NCBI RefSeq assembly: GCF_937958065.1
Contig: NZ_CALFXI010000043.1
Location: forward strand, 62,001-126,000
Direction: 5' to 3'
From: an uncultured Steroidobacter sp.
GTDB taxonomy: Bacteria > Pseudomonadota > Gammaproteobacteria > Steroidobacterales > Steroidobacteraceae
DNA: 64,000 nucleotides
The notes under the pieces are model-generated. The model saw nothing but the letters and a program-made list of their open reading frames with translations. It was not told the DNA's origin and did not search any database. A program made the position numbers and the translations under genes. The first letter of the stretch is position 1, and every line of letters begins with the position of its first letter. Below are positions 9,765-18,439 of this stretch, piece by piece.

Positions 9765-9779
9765 GGTGCGTCTGCTCCT

Positions 9780-11447
9780 TTAACGTGCTGCTGTGACGAG
9801 TTGAGCGGCCGACGGCGGCACACGGAACAACGCGTCGCTGAGCGCCACTTCGCGCAGCAGCTCGACGAAGTTGTATTTCTTCTTGCCGAACTCGGCCTGG
9901 ATGCGCTTAAGCTCCGCATCACCGCGACCGGGCGTGCGGCCAGAGGCATAGGCGACGGCGCGGGTCGCCACGCAAGCGGTCAGCGCGGGATCGCCATGCA
10001 GCGCTTTGGTGAGACCGACGGGTCCATCGAACTTGGTGCCGTTCAACTCGCCGCTGGTGTCGATCTTCACGCCGTTCTCGGTCGTGCGATAACCGCCGGC
10101 GGTGTCGAAGTTCTCCAGCGCCAGGCCGATGGGATCGGTGATCTTGTGACATCCCGAGCACGCCGCATCGGTTGCGTGTGCCCCGAGACGTTCGCGCGCC
10201 GTCTTGAACACCGGATGATTGGTGTCCTGGACGACAGCGAAACTCACGTCCGCTGGCGGCGAAGGCACCTCCTGGCACAGCAGATACTCGCGCAATGCCT
10301 TGCCACGATCGGTCGGCGACGAGCGCCCCGAAGGCGAATGCAGCGCGACGAAGCTGGCGTGCGAAAGGATGCCGGCACGCGGATCGTCGGGCGGATACTT
10401 ATGAGGAATCCAGCGCTCGGGCTGGCCGTTGTCCGTGGTGTCGACGATGGGCACTCCGTAGAGCGCGGCCAGCGAGCGGGTGAGGAATGTATCGGGCGTG
10501 GTGTACAGATCGCGATAGTCGCCCTGTCGCACGATCAGCAGATCGACGATGGTGCGCAAGGTCTGCTCTTGCGCCTGATCGATGACACGAGGGGTGAAGC
10601 GAGGATAGAAGGTCGGATCCTTCGCCAGCGTCTCGAATTCGCTGAACCCGAGCATGTCGGCGAAGAAGGCGCGGACTCCGGATTCCAGGCTGGGGGACGC
10701 CAGCATGCGGTCGACCTGGCGCTTCAAGCCCTTCCTGGTATGGATCTCGCCGTTCTCGGCGGCCGTGAGCAGAGCGTCATCGGGCGGCGCATTCCACAGA
10801 AAGAAACTCAGCACCGACGCCTTGGAGTAGCCATCCAGGCGCAGCTTGCCTTTCTCGTCCGGATCGGGCTCGAAGGTCTTGTAGACGTACAGGAAGTTGG
10901 GCGACAGCAGCATGTTGCTCAACGCCGCCGCCACACCGGTGTAGAAATCCTTCTTGGCGTTGGCGACTTCGCCGGCGATCCGGATCGACAGCGAGATCTC
11001 CTCCTCCGCCAGCGCGCGCCGATAGAGCAGACGACCGGCCGTGCTCAGGAATTGGCGCGCGCATGCATCGTCGCTCGCAGTGGCGGACTGAGGCTTGCAC
11101 GGAATGAGCGTGTCACGATGGCGCGGATCGACCACTTGCGCCGCGATGTTTTCGGCGAGCTCATCGTAGCGCTCGATGCCGGACGCGGAGATGCTCGCCG
11201 TGCGTGCGCCGATGGTGAGCAATCCGTCCTGACGATATTCGGGATCGAAGCGCCCCGTGATCGCAATCGAAGGTCCGAAGACTTCGGCAATGGTTTGCCG
11301 GTACTGGCTCGGCCCGAGTCGCCACGACAACGGCGCCGCGGACGACGCCGGCGCCGAGGACGCTGCCTGCGCGTCCATCGTTACCAAGCTCGCGGTCAGC
11401 AGCGAAGCCGCCAGCACCGCGCCCGCGATATTTTCTCTCACTTTCAT
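9780..11447 (-). CDS. DUF1592/DUF1588/DUF1585 family secreted protein with a CxxCH motif
   Basis: 555 residues with signal peptide 1-23. Domain order follows the planctomycete-cytochrome-like arrangement: DUF1587-like (YRQTIAEVFG), DUF1595/1592 (AGRLLYRRALAEEE, NMLLSPNFLYVYK, LSFFLWNAPPDDALL), DUF1588 (HASFVALHSPSGRSSPTDRG, then CSGCHKITDPIGLALENFD) and C-terminal DUF1585 (YASGRTPGRGD). The single CSGCH could bind heme. ATG 11447 is chosen because it begins the signal peptide; a TTG at 11456 overlapping the upstream stop is a weaker option. Its partner DUF1552 gene follows by 15 bp. It is probably an extracytoplasmic redox-associated protein, inferred from the motif and the surrounding cytochrome and quinoprotein genes. 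Confidence 0.82.
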   Translation of the reverse strand: MKVRENIAGAVLAASLLTASLVTMDAQAASSAPASSAAPLSWRLGPSQYRQTIAEVFGPSIAITGRFDPEYRQDGLLTIGARTASISASGIERYDELAENIAAQVVDPRHRDTLIPCKPQSATASDDACARQFLSTAGRLLYRRALAEEEISLSIRIAGEVANAKKDFYTGVAAALSNMLLSPNFLYVYKTFEPDPDEKGKLRLDGYSKASVLSFFLWNAPPDDALLTAAENGEIHTRKGLKRQVDRMLASPSLESGVRAFFADMLGFSEFETLAKDPTFYPRFTPRVIDQAQEQTLRTIVDLLIVRQGDYRDLYTTPDTFLTRSLAALYGVPIVDTTDNGQPERWIPHKYPPDDPRAGILSHASFVALHSPSGRSSPTDRGKALREYLLCQEVPSPPADVSFAVVQDTNHPVFKTARERLGAHATDAACSGCHKITDPIGLALENFDTAGGYRTTENGVKIDTSGELNGTKFDGPVGLTKALHGDPALTACVATRAVAYASGRTPGRGDAELKRIQAEFGKKKYNFVELLREVALSDALFRVPPSAAQLVTAAR

Positions 11448-11452
11448 GCGTC

Positions 11453-12586
11453 TCAACCTTCGGAAGCCGTCGCCGCGACCTGGGCCGGCGCGCTCGCGGG
11501 TAACACGGCATTGGCGACGATCTTGCCGTCGATGGTGCTCAGGAAGGCGGGCACCGCCTCCATGCGCCAGGTAGAAGAGATTTCCTCGTTCTGGCCGGTC
11601 TTCGGATCGGGGCTGGCGTCCGCCATCTTCTTCACCGCGTGATAGATGCCGATGGAATCGCCGCCGTGGCCGGGACGCGAAGTGATCATGTAAGAGAAAC
11701 GTTCGCGGCTGAAATAGCCGCCCCAGTAGCCGACCAGCTGGCCATCGGGCAGCACCTTGATGCGCATGTGCGCGTTACGCAGCGCCATCTCCGGATAGAA
11801 CGGCATCTCCGCCTGCAGATAGATGTCCTGCGGCTCGATGGTGATGACGCCGGCCTTGAGCTCGCCCTTCAGCACGTTGTGAGATTTCGGCGAGGGATCG
11901 ATCACGTAGCTGGCGCTGCTCATGATGTTGCCGGCCGCGTCGCGCTCGAGATGCTGGGTGACCCGATCGAGCGTGACGGTGACCTTGCCGTCCCTGGTGA
12001 AATCCTCGGCGGTGATCATGATCGACCAGCCCGGCGAGGTTTCGACCATGGCGTTCCACGACACCTCCTCGGGAAACGGCATCGCGGGCGGCTCGGCACG
12101 AAACGACGCCGTGCAGCCGATGGCACGCCACAGCTGGTTGTCGACCTTGCCGCCGGTCTCCGGATCGATGAACTTGGCGGCTTCGTTGGTGCCGCCCAGG
12201 TCGAAGCCGTAGGCGTACTTGCCCGAGACCGTTTCGATGTCGGGATCGGGCACGGCGTCCGGATAGTTATAAATGCTGACGTTCTTACCGTTGACCACGG
12301 CGCGCCTGGCAAGCTTGTCCCGCAGCGGCCCGGCGACTTCGCCGCCCTCGGCCAGCTTGGCCGCCTGGGCCTTCGAATAGCCGATGCTGATCAGGTCCCG
12401 GATCATCCATTCGGCGCCGCCGCCGTTCTTGTTCTGCGGGCAGCTGTTCTTGAAATCGCTGACGTAGGTGGCGGTGCCGAACCAGCTGATCACGTAGCCG
12501 CGCGTCTCGGCATGAGCCGGCATGACACCGGCGATGGCAAGAGCGGCTAACGATGCGCTCTTGCATAGCGCTGTAACGTTCTTCAT
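11453..12586 (-). CDS. secreted protein of unknown function, first gene of the long operon
   Basis: 377 residues with signal peptide 1-26 (cleavage near AHA|E). I do not recognise the family. The mature protein opens TRGYVISWFGTATY and contains CPQNKNGG, a second cysteine near residue 155 (GCTAS) and aromatic-rich beta-like stretches such as GYWGGYFSRERFSY. It ends in an Ala-rich tail. ATG 12586 follows GGGGGG, resembling the GGGGGA before the TBDR in the same string. It starts the minus-strand gene string and lies just downstream of a palindromic operator-like site. It is plausibly a substrate-binding or structural component acting with the DUF1552/DUF1592 proteins; no further claim is possible. 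Confidence 0.7.
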   Translation of the reverse strand: MKNVTALCKSASLAALAIAGVMPAHAETRGYVISWFGTATYVSDFKNSCPQNKNGGGAEWMIRDLISIGYSKAQAAKLAEGGEVAGPLRDKLARRAVVNGKNVSIYNYPDAVPDPDIETVSGKYAYGFDLGGTNEAAKFIDPETGGKVDNQLWRAIGCTASFRAEPPAMPFPEEVSWNAMVETSPGWSIMITAEDFTRDGKVTVTLDRVTQHLERDAAGNIMSSASYVIDPSPKSHNVLKGELKAGVITIEPQDIYLQAEMPFYPEMALRNAHMRIKVLPDGQLVGYWGGYFSRERFSYMITSRPGHGGDSIGIYHAVKKMADASPDPKTGQNEEISSTWRMEAVPAFLSTIDGKIVANAVLPASAPAQVAATASEG

Positions 12587-12699
12587 CGACCCCCCGATTC
12601 TGTCGCAGCGGCCACCGTGGCGTTTCGCCGACGTTGCCGTTGAGGATCACCTTACCCGGGGGAGCGGCGGCTTGAGGAGATGTATAACGAGATGAGTTC

Positions 12700-12716
12700 G
12701 GTGTCTCCCAGACACC
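12700..12716. promoter_or_regulatory. operator-like palindrome, copy A
   Basis: A perfect 7-bp inverted repeat around a 3-base centre. Read on the minus strand it is GGTGTCTGGGAGACACC. It sits in the 223-bp divergent gap between the operon starting at 12586 and the CHRD gene at 12810. Two related sites occur at 16502 and 21466, giving the consensus GGTGYCTGGSWRACACC. The binding protein is not known. Confidence 0.55.
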
Positions 12717-12809
12717 AGATCAGCCACGGCGCGCGCCTGTCGCGGCGTCCATGACTTTATTTATGCTGGCGCTTTCTTTCATTTCATCAGCAGCCAAGGA
12801 GACTCGAGG

Positions 12810-13208
12810 ATGAAAGCACTGTCAGCCCTGATATCGACATTCGCGCTGGGCGTGAGCGCCGTGTCGGCGACCGAGCTCAGGCTCATGGGAGCCGAGGAAG
12901 TCCCGCAGGTCACGACCTCGGCGACCGGCATCGCAAACATTCAGATAAATGACGACAAGACCGTCAGTGGCAGCGTGAAGACCACGGGCGTGGACGGCAT
13001 AGCGGCGCACATTCACCTGGCGCCGGTGGGCAAGAATGGACCGCCCATCATCACGCTGGTCAAATCAGGAAACGATGTGTGGAGCGTTCCCGAGGGCGCG
13101 AAACTCACGGATGAGCAATACGCCAGCTACAAGGCCGGCAATCTCTACGTCAACGTGCACAGCGCCAAGCACAAGGGTGGAGAGATTCGCGCTCAGCTCG
13201 AGCCCTGA
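12810..13208 (+). CDS. secreted CHRD-domain protein
   Basis: 132 residues: a signal peptide (1-20) followed by one CHRD domain. Diagnostic segments are GAEEVPQVTTSATG, a central AAHIHLAPVGKNGPPI and the C-terminal NLYVNVHSAKHKGGEIRAQL. CHRD domains were named from chordin; bacterial copies are small secreted proteins of unclear function, often rich in His that could bind metal. The ATG at 12810 follows AAGGAG. It is transcribed divergently from the long minus operon and ends at a strong hairpin, so it is probably a single-gene transcript. Confidence 0.85.
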   Translation: MKALSALISTFALGVSAVSATELRLMGAEEVPQVTTSATGIANIQINDDKTVSGSVKTTGVDGIAAHIHLAPVGKNGPPIITLVKSGNDVWSVPEGAKLTDEQYASYKAGNLYVNVHSAKHKGGEIRAQLEP

Positions 13209-13223
13209 ATGACCAGGTGACAT

Positions 13224-13255
13224 TGCACGCCGCGCCGATCCGCGCGCGGCGTGCA
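13224..13255. terminator. bidirectional hairpin between convergent genes
   Basis: Perfect 12-bp stem (TGCACGCCGCGC with its complement) and 8-base loop, between the CHRD stop at 13208 and the amidohydrolase stop at 13290. There is no T-run on either side, so it would act as a GC hairpin pause/terminator or RNA 3'-end stabiliser for both transcripts. Confidence 0.65.
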
Positions 13256-13289
13256 TCAGAACCAAACACTACTAGATCACCGAACGTCC

Positions 13290-15005
13290 TCAAGTGGCCG
13301 CGCGATCGTAGACCACTTTGCCGCCGACGATGGTCAGGTCGACCTTCACGTTGAGCAGTTGCTCGGCCGGAATGTTCAGCGGGTCCTTGTCGAGCACGAT
13401 CATGTCGGCGAGCTTGCCGCGCTCCAGCGTGCCCTTGGAGCTCTCCTCGAAGGTCAGATACGGGCCATTGGCGGTGTACATGCGCAATGCCTCCTGGATG
13501 GAGACTGCTTCTTCCGCACCGTACACCTTGCCGCTCATGCCCTTGCGCGTGACGGCGGTGTAGATGCCGACCATCGGGCCGATCGGCAGGTTGTCCGATC
13601 CGAACGCCACGAACAGTCCAAACTTCTTGGCCGGCGTCGCCACCGAGTTGGTGTGTTGCACGCGCCAGTCGTCGAGCGTCTGCACGTAGCGATCTTCGAG
13701 GTTGTAGGTGAAGTTCGGTTGCTGCGCGATCATGATCTTGTCTTCGGCCATGATCTTCATGGTCGCGTCGGGCGGCATCACGGTGAAGTGATCCAGGAAC
13801 CAGCGGTGATCCTTGTTCTGGCCGACGATGGAGCGGATCGCCGACGAGTAGGCGTTGACGGTCTGCACGATCGCCGCGTCGCCGATCGCATGCAGGCCCA
13901 TCTGCCAGCCGCGCCTGGCGCTGTTGTCCACGATCTCCTTGAGCTCCGCATCGCTGAATCGGCCTTTGCCACGGAAGCCGGGCATGCCCTTGTAGTCGGC
14001 GAGCGTCCACGCGGTCGGACCGGTGAAGCCGCCATCGACCGCTGTTTCGCCGATCGGCCCGATGCGCACCCGGTCATCGCCGTAACCGGTCTTGTGCGGA
14101 TACGCCTTGATGCGCTCAGCCCCGGGGTAGCTGATATACAAAGCGAGCCGTGGCAGATCGGCGCCGTGTTTATCGTAGATCGCCCTGGCGCGCTTGTAGG
14201 TCACTCGTGCGCTGGGCTGGTCCGTGCCGCCCTTGCCCACCGGCTCGTCATCGATGGAGCCGCTCGCATCCATCACGCTGGTGATGCCGAGCGGCAGCAA
14301 CGACTTCAGGCTCTCGACATAGCTGGCGCTCAGATCCTCCCATCGATTGGGCGGCGCGTGCTTGAGATACATCTCATTGCTCTCGCGAATCACGCCGTTG
14401 AGCTGGCCGCTGGCATCCTTCTCGATCAAGCCGCTCGGCGGATCGGGCGTCTGCGGCGTGATGCCTGCGATCTTGATCGCGGCCGAGTTGCCCACGATCG
14501 AATGCCCGCCCGCGCGTGTCAGCGCGACCGGATTGTTCGGCGCGGCTGCATCGAGATCCGCGCGCGATGGATTGCGCTTCTCCGCGAAGATGGCTTCGTC
14601 CCAACCGTAGCCGGTGATCCACTTGCCCGGTCCGAGCTCCTTCGCCTTGTTGCGAACCAGCTGCTGCAGCTGAGCAATGGATTTGACGCCGATCAGATCC
14701 ACGTCGCGCTTCGCCGACGTGCGGATATGAATGTGCGTATCCGTGAAACCCGGCATGAGCACGCGGCCCTTCAGGTCGACGGTCCGCTTGGCCGTGTACC
14801 GCTTCGCGAGGTCGTCGCCACCGACGGCCAGGATCTTGCCGTCCTTGACCGCGACTGCCGAAGCGATCGAAAAGTCCCGATCGACGGTGAGCACTTTGCC
14901 TCCCACCATCAGCAGATCGGCGCTTTCCTGCGCCACGCCGCTGGCGGCGAATCCCATCCCCCCGAGCAGCACCAGCGCCGGGCGGAACAACTGCCTCGAA
15001 CTCAT
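13290..15005 (-). CDS. secreted amidohydrolase family 3 (YtcJ-like) metal-dependent hydrolase
   Basis: 571 residues with signal peptide 1-25. The N-terminal beta-sandwich segment (LLMVGGKVLTVD) and the metal-binding HIH in LMPGFTDTHIHI (near residue 90) are followed by ITGYGWDE, LTRAGGHSIVGNSAA, LHAIGDAA, LDHFTVMP, the FGSDNLPIGPM metal-ligand segment and KLADMIVLDKD. This is the amidohydrolase_3 pattern. It should hydrolyse a C-N bond of an amide, cyclic imide or formamide in the periplasm. ATG 15005 overlaps the permease stop by 4 bp with GGGAG upstream, so the two are translationally coupled. The frame stays open through the permease gene to 16604, but that extension is antisense/overlap noise. 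Related to the enzyme at 16592. Confidence 0.88.
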   Translation of the reverse strand: MSSRQLFRPALVLLGGMGFAASGVAQESADLLMVGGKVLTVDRDFSIASAVAVKDGKILAVGGDDLAKRYTAKRTVDLKGRVLMPGFTDTHIHIRTSAKRDVDLIGVKSIAQLQQLVRNKAKELGPGKWITGYGWDEAIFAEKRNPSRADLDAAAPNNPVALTRAGGHSIVGNSAAIKIAGITPQTPDPPSGLIEKDASGQLNGVIRESNEMYLKHAPPNRWEDLSASYVESLKSLLPLGITSVMDASGSIDDEPVGKGGTDQPSARVTYKRARAIYDKHGADLPRLALYISYPGAERIKAYPHKTGYGDDRVRIGPIGETAVDGGFTGPTAWTLADYKGMPGFRGKGRFSDAELKEIVDNSARRGWQMGLHAIGDAAIVQTVNAYSSAIRSIVGQNKDHRWFLDHFTVMPPDATMKIMAEDKIMIAQQPNFTYNLEDRYVQTLDDWRVQHTNSVATPAKKFGLFVAFGSDNLPIGPMVGIYTAVTRKGMSGKVYGAEEAVSIQEALRMYTANGPYLTFEESSKGTLERGKLADMIVLDKDPLNIPAEQLLNVKVDLTIVGGKVVYDRAAT

Positions 15006-16447
15006 TGGATGAACTCCCGTTTGTTGTAAGCGCGCGCCATTGGGTTGGCGTTGGAACGATTGCGAAGCAAGCAGGCGGCGAACGCGATGCCGGTGCAGAA
15101 CAGGCTGGCGTACAGCTGGCTGGCCAGCTCCGCCGTGAACGCCATGGCGACGAGCACCGCGAAAATGGCCGCGATCACCAGCCAGCTCGCCCAAGGAAAC
15201 ATCCACATGCGCACCGTCAGCCCTCGCACTTGCTCGGGCGACAGCGCGTTGCGCTGCTGGATCTGTGCGAACGCCACGATCAGATAAACGACCAGCATGA
15301 TGGCGCCCGACGTGTTGAGCAGGAATGCAAACAGCACGGAGGGCGAAATCACCGCCGTGAGCACTGCGGCGTATCCGAACGAGCTGCCGAGCAGAATCGC
15401 TCGCACCGGCACCTTGCGTGCGTTCAATCGGATCAGCGACTGCGGCGCGTCCCCTTTGGCGGCCAGCGTGAACAGCACACGCGATGTGATGTAGACGCCG
15501 GAGTTCAGGCACGACAGCACCGCCGTGAGCACGATCACGTTCATGATGAGTGCCGCGCCGGGAATGCCGATCCGCTCCATCGCCATGACGAACGGCGACA
15601 CGCCGGGACGAATCTCGTTCCAAGGCACGATCATCACGATCAGCAGGATCGAGCCGACGTAGAACAACATGATCCGCAGCAGGATCGTGATGGTCAGTCG
15701 CGAGATGGTGCGCGTAGACTCGTTCGACTCCGCCGACGCGATGATGGCGATCTCGGCGCCGACCAGGGAGAAGATCACGGTAGTGATGGCGGCCAGCACG
15801 GCAACCGTCCCTTGCGGCATGAAGCCGCCATGTGCCGTCAGGTTGTGCAATCCGCCGGCCTGCGCGGGCGCGAACCCGATCAGATAACCGATGCCGACCA
15901 GCAGAAACGCCAGGATCGCGGCGACCTTGATGGAAGCGAACCAGAACTCGAACTCGCCGTAGGTGCGCGTCGAGAGCAGGTTGACGATGGTGAGAAGCAC
16001 CATCAGCGCCAGTCCGATCTGCCATTCGGGCAGCGGCAGCCATTCGGCGATGATGGCCGCGCCGGCGATGGCCTCGATGGCGACCACCACCACCCAGAAA
16101 TACCAATACAACCAGCCGGTGACGAAGCCGGCCCATTGGCCCAGGCCGATGCGCGCATACTCGGTGAACGAGCCCTGCCCGGGGCTCAGCGATGCCATCT
16201 CGCCCAACATGCGCATGACCAGCAGGATCACCGAACCGGCGAGCACATAGCTCAATGTGATAGCCGGCCCCGCGGCCGCGATCGCCGCGCTGCTGCCGAC
16301 GAACAAGCCGGCGCCGATGATTCCGCCGATGGAGATCATCGTCACGTGCCTGGAGCGCAGACTCCTGGCGAGTTGCGGACCTTCGTTGGAGGGAACGGCG
16401 TCGGTCATCGGGCGGCTCATGCAACGCCGTTCGGCCGGCGCGTCCAT
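15002..16447 (-). CDS. APC-family amino acid permease (GABA permease-like)
   Basis: 481 residues with twelve predicted membrane segments beginning near residue 37. The SIGGIIGAGLFVGSSAAI segment after LRSRHVTM is the conserved first helix of GabP/AnsP-type APC transporters. The EYARIGLGQWAGFVTGWLYWYFWV segment and the GAEIAIIASAES segment also match. It should import an amino acid or related amine across the inner membrane. Three in-frame starts exist (16447, 16420, 16408); family N-termini are short, so 16420 or 16408 may be true. Coupled by a 4-bp overlap to the amidohydrolase, suggesting that the hydrolase releases the amino acid the permease imports. Confidence 0.85.
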   Translation of the reverse strand: MDAPAERRCMSRPMTDAVPSNEGPQLARSLRSRHVTMISIGGIIGAGLFVGSSAAIAAAGPAITLSYVLAGSVILLVMRMLGEMASLSPGQGSFTEYARIGLGQWAGFVTGWLYWYFWVVVVAIEAIAGAAIIAEWLPLPEWQIGLALMVLLTIVNLLSTRTYGEFEFWFASIKVAAILAFLLVGIGYLIGFAPAQAGGLHNLTAHGGFMPQGTVAVLAAITTVIFSLVGAEIAIIASAESNESTRTISRLTITILLRIMLFYVGSILLIVMIVPWNEIRPGVSPFVMAMERIGIPGAALIMNVIVLTAVLSCLNSGVYITSRVLFTLAAKGDAPQSLIRLNARKVPVRAILLGSSFGYAAVLTAVISPSVLFAFLLNTSGAIMLVVYLIVAFAQIQQRNALSPEQVRGLTVRMWMFPWASWLVIAAIFAVLVAMAFTAELASQLYASLFCTGIAFAACLLRNRSNANPMARAYNKREFIQ

Positions 16448-16501
16448 CCAACCCTAGACCAGCGCCGTCGTGCGACGGAAGTTGCGCAAACGGATGCTGT
16501 T

Positions 16502-16518
16502 GGTGCCTGGGAAACACC
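16502..16518. promoter_or_regulatory. operator-like palindrome, copy B
   Basis: GGTGCCTGGGAAACACC on the plus strand, flanked by T and A so that TGGTG...CACCA pair. It lies 73 bp before the amidohydrolase GTG at 16592 and 54 bp before the divergent permease start. The 25 bases before it (from 16477) also closely match those before copy C; over 42 bp the two regions share 31 bases. Confidence 0.55.
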
Positions 16519-16591
16519 ATTACGAGCCTTATCCGCCGCGATGCGCTATATGCGAACCGGCACCCTCCCGACCCACGAGGCTTAGAAGAAC

Positions 16592-18385
16592 GTGACTCAT
16601 CCAACCAAACATTTGCTTCGCGCAGCCATCGTCACGGCGCTGTCCGCCACGGCCATGGTTCAACAGGTATTCGCCGCGACCTCGGTCGACCTCATCCTGA
16701 AGAACGGCAAGGTCGCCACGATGGACGCACAGAACAGTTTCGTCAGCACGGTCATCGTCGATGACGGACGCATCGTCGCGGTCGGAGACGACAACGTTGC
16801 CGCGAGCTACACCGCCGACAGGACGCTCGATCTCGATGGCAAGACGGTGCTGCCGGGATTCGTGGACAACCATGTCCATCCGCGGCCCGCGCGCCCGCTG
16901 CCGCCGGGAGAAGTCGATTTGCGTTACGCCTACACCTGGGCCGACAACGAGCGGATCCTGAAGCAGGCATTGAAGGGACGACCGCCCGGCACCTGGGTGC
17001 GCGCCAGCGCCTTCCGCCTGCATTTTGCCGACGACGCGCCGGCGACGCCGTGGATCAACGAAGATATTTCAAAGATTCCGAATCGATACGCGCTCGACAA
17101 GCTGGCACCGAACAATCCCGTGATCGTGCGCGCCTCGCAGCTGGTGGTCGCGAACTCTCTGGCGCTGCGACTGGCCGGCATCACCCGCGACAGCAAGGAT
17201 CCCGCCGCCGGCGACGGCCACATCGAGAAAGACGCCAACGGCGAGCCCACCGGCATTCTGTGGTACGCGGTGGGCGATGCCATCGAAGAGTTCGCGCCGC
17301 CCTCCCCGCCGATCCCGAAGTTATCCAAGGCTGAGGAATTTGCGGCCTATAAGGATTTCTTCGAGAACCTGCGATCGCTCGGCATCACCAGCGTCAACAT
17401 CGCCGGTGCACGACCGCCGACCGAGTTTCGCATCTATCAGGAACTGCACGCACGTTATCCCGGCGAGCTGCCCCGCATGACCATCCAGCCGTGGCTCGAT
17501 GCCGGCCATTCCATGGACGTGGTGCGCGCGAACCTGGCGCGACTCGAAGGCTTCGGCTGGCGCACTGGCGCCGGAAACGAATGGGTCAAGCTCGGCGCCA
17601 TCAAGATGGGCCTGGACGGCGGTTACACCTTCAGCCGGCCCTGGCCGATCAGCGAGACGGCGCATAAACACGTCACCAGCTACTATGGCGGCTGGCGCGA
17701 CCTGCCCGACAATTTCTATCACATCTTCAAGCGCGCACATGAGCTCGGCTGGCAGATCGGCGTGCACACCGCCGGTGACAAGGCTGCGAGCATCGTCACG
17801 GACGTGCTCGAACGGGTCATCACCGAGTCGCCCCGGCAGGATCATCGTCATCACCTGATTCACTTCGAGGTGGGGCCGCCGGAAGCCACCTATGTGAAAA
17901 TGAAAAAACTGGGCATCGGTGTTTCGATGCAGCCGAACTTCACGTATGCGTTGCAGCCGTTCTTCAGCCTGGCGCTGGAAGGCGACAGCCTGCAAAGAAA
18001 CAATCCCGGCCGCAGCGTGCTGAACCACGGCCTGCACCTGTCCTATGGCTCGGACGAGCGCCCGTACGGCCCGCTCATCGGCTTGTATGCGGCTGTGACG
18101 CGTCGAGGGTATGACGGCAAGGTGTACGGCGCGGACGAGGCTGTCACCATTCAACAGGCGGTGCGCGCCTACACCATCGATTCGGCCTGGAACCAGTTCG
18201 ACGAAAAGAATCGCGGCTCGATCGAGCCGGGCAAGCTGGCCGATTTCGTGGTGCTGTCCGAGGACATCTTCAGCATCGATCCGCTGCGGATCAAGGACAT
18301 CAGGATCCTGAACACCATCATCGGCGGCCGGGTGTTCGACATTCCGAGCGGCAGCAAGAATCGTTTCTATCCGGATCATCCCTGA
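16592..18385 (+). CDS. secreted amidohydrolase family 3 metal-dependent hydrolase
   Basis: 597 residues with signal peptide 1-29. Motifs in order: VDLILKNGKVATMD, metal-binding HVH in VLPGFVDNHVHPR, APNNPVIVRASQLVVANSLAL, HTAGDKAAS, HFEVGPPE, YGSDERPYGPLIGLYAAVTR and the C-terminal IEPGKLADFVVL. It is a diverged paralogue of the 13290-15005 enzyme and longer at the N-terminal third, where LPPGEVDLRYAY replaces the shorter stretch. The GTG start is inferred from the signal peptide and the AGAAGAA just before it; there is no nearby ATG. Transcribed away from the permease pair and probably under control of palindrome B. The substrate is unknown. Confidence 0.85.
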   Translation: MTHPTKHLLRAAIVTALSATAMVQQVFAATSVDLILKNGKVATMDAQNSFVSTVIVDDGRIVAVGDDNVAASYTADRTLDLDGKTVLPGFVDNHVHPRPARPLPPGEVDLRYAYTWADNERILKQALKGRPPGTWVRASAFRLHFADDAPATPWINEDISKIPNRYALDKLAPNNPVIVRASQLVVANSLALRLAGITRDSKDPAAGDGHIEKDANGEPTGILWYAVGDAIEEFAPPSPPIPKLSKAEEFAAYKDFFENLRSLGITSVNIAGARPPTEFRIYQELHARYPGELPRMTIQPWLDAGHSMDVVRANLARLEGFGWRTGAGNEWVKLGAIKMGLDGGYTFSRPWPISETAHKHVTSYYGGWRDLPDNFYHIFKRAHELGWQIGVHTAGDKAASIVTDVLERVITESPRQDHRHHLIHFEVGPPEATYVKMKKLGIGVSMQPNFTYALQPFFSLALEGDSLQRNNPGRSVLNHGLHLSYGSDERPYGPLIGLYAAVTRRGYDGKVYGADEAVTIQQAVRAYTIDSAWNQFDEKNRGSIEPGKLADFVVLSEDIFSIDPLRIKDIRILNTIIGGRVFDIPSGSKNRFYPDHP

Positions 18386-18395
18386 TCCGCGGCCA

Positions 18396-18424
18396 GGGCG
18401 GGAGCGCCCACCGCGCTCCCGCCC
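18396..18424. terminator. bidirectional hairpin between convergent amidohydrolase and TBDR
   Basis: Perfect 12-bp stem (GGGCGGGAGCGC and its complement) with a 5-base CCACC loop, placed 10 bp after the amidohydrolase stop and 15 bp before the TBDR stop. No T-run; probably ends both transcripts. Confidence 0.7.
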
Positions 18425-18439
18425 GATCCGACCGGACGC

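Noticed and set aside
13290..16604. Apparent 1104-codon minus-strand frame covering amidohydrolase plus permease region.
   Set aside because: The N-terminal half is out of frame with the clear permease gene. The amidohydrolase has its own signal peptide, ATG at 15005 and ribosome site; the extension is accidental.
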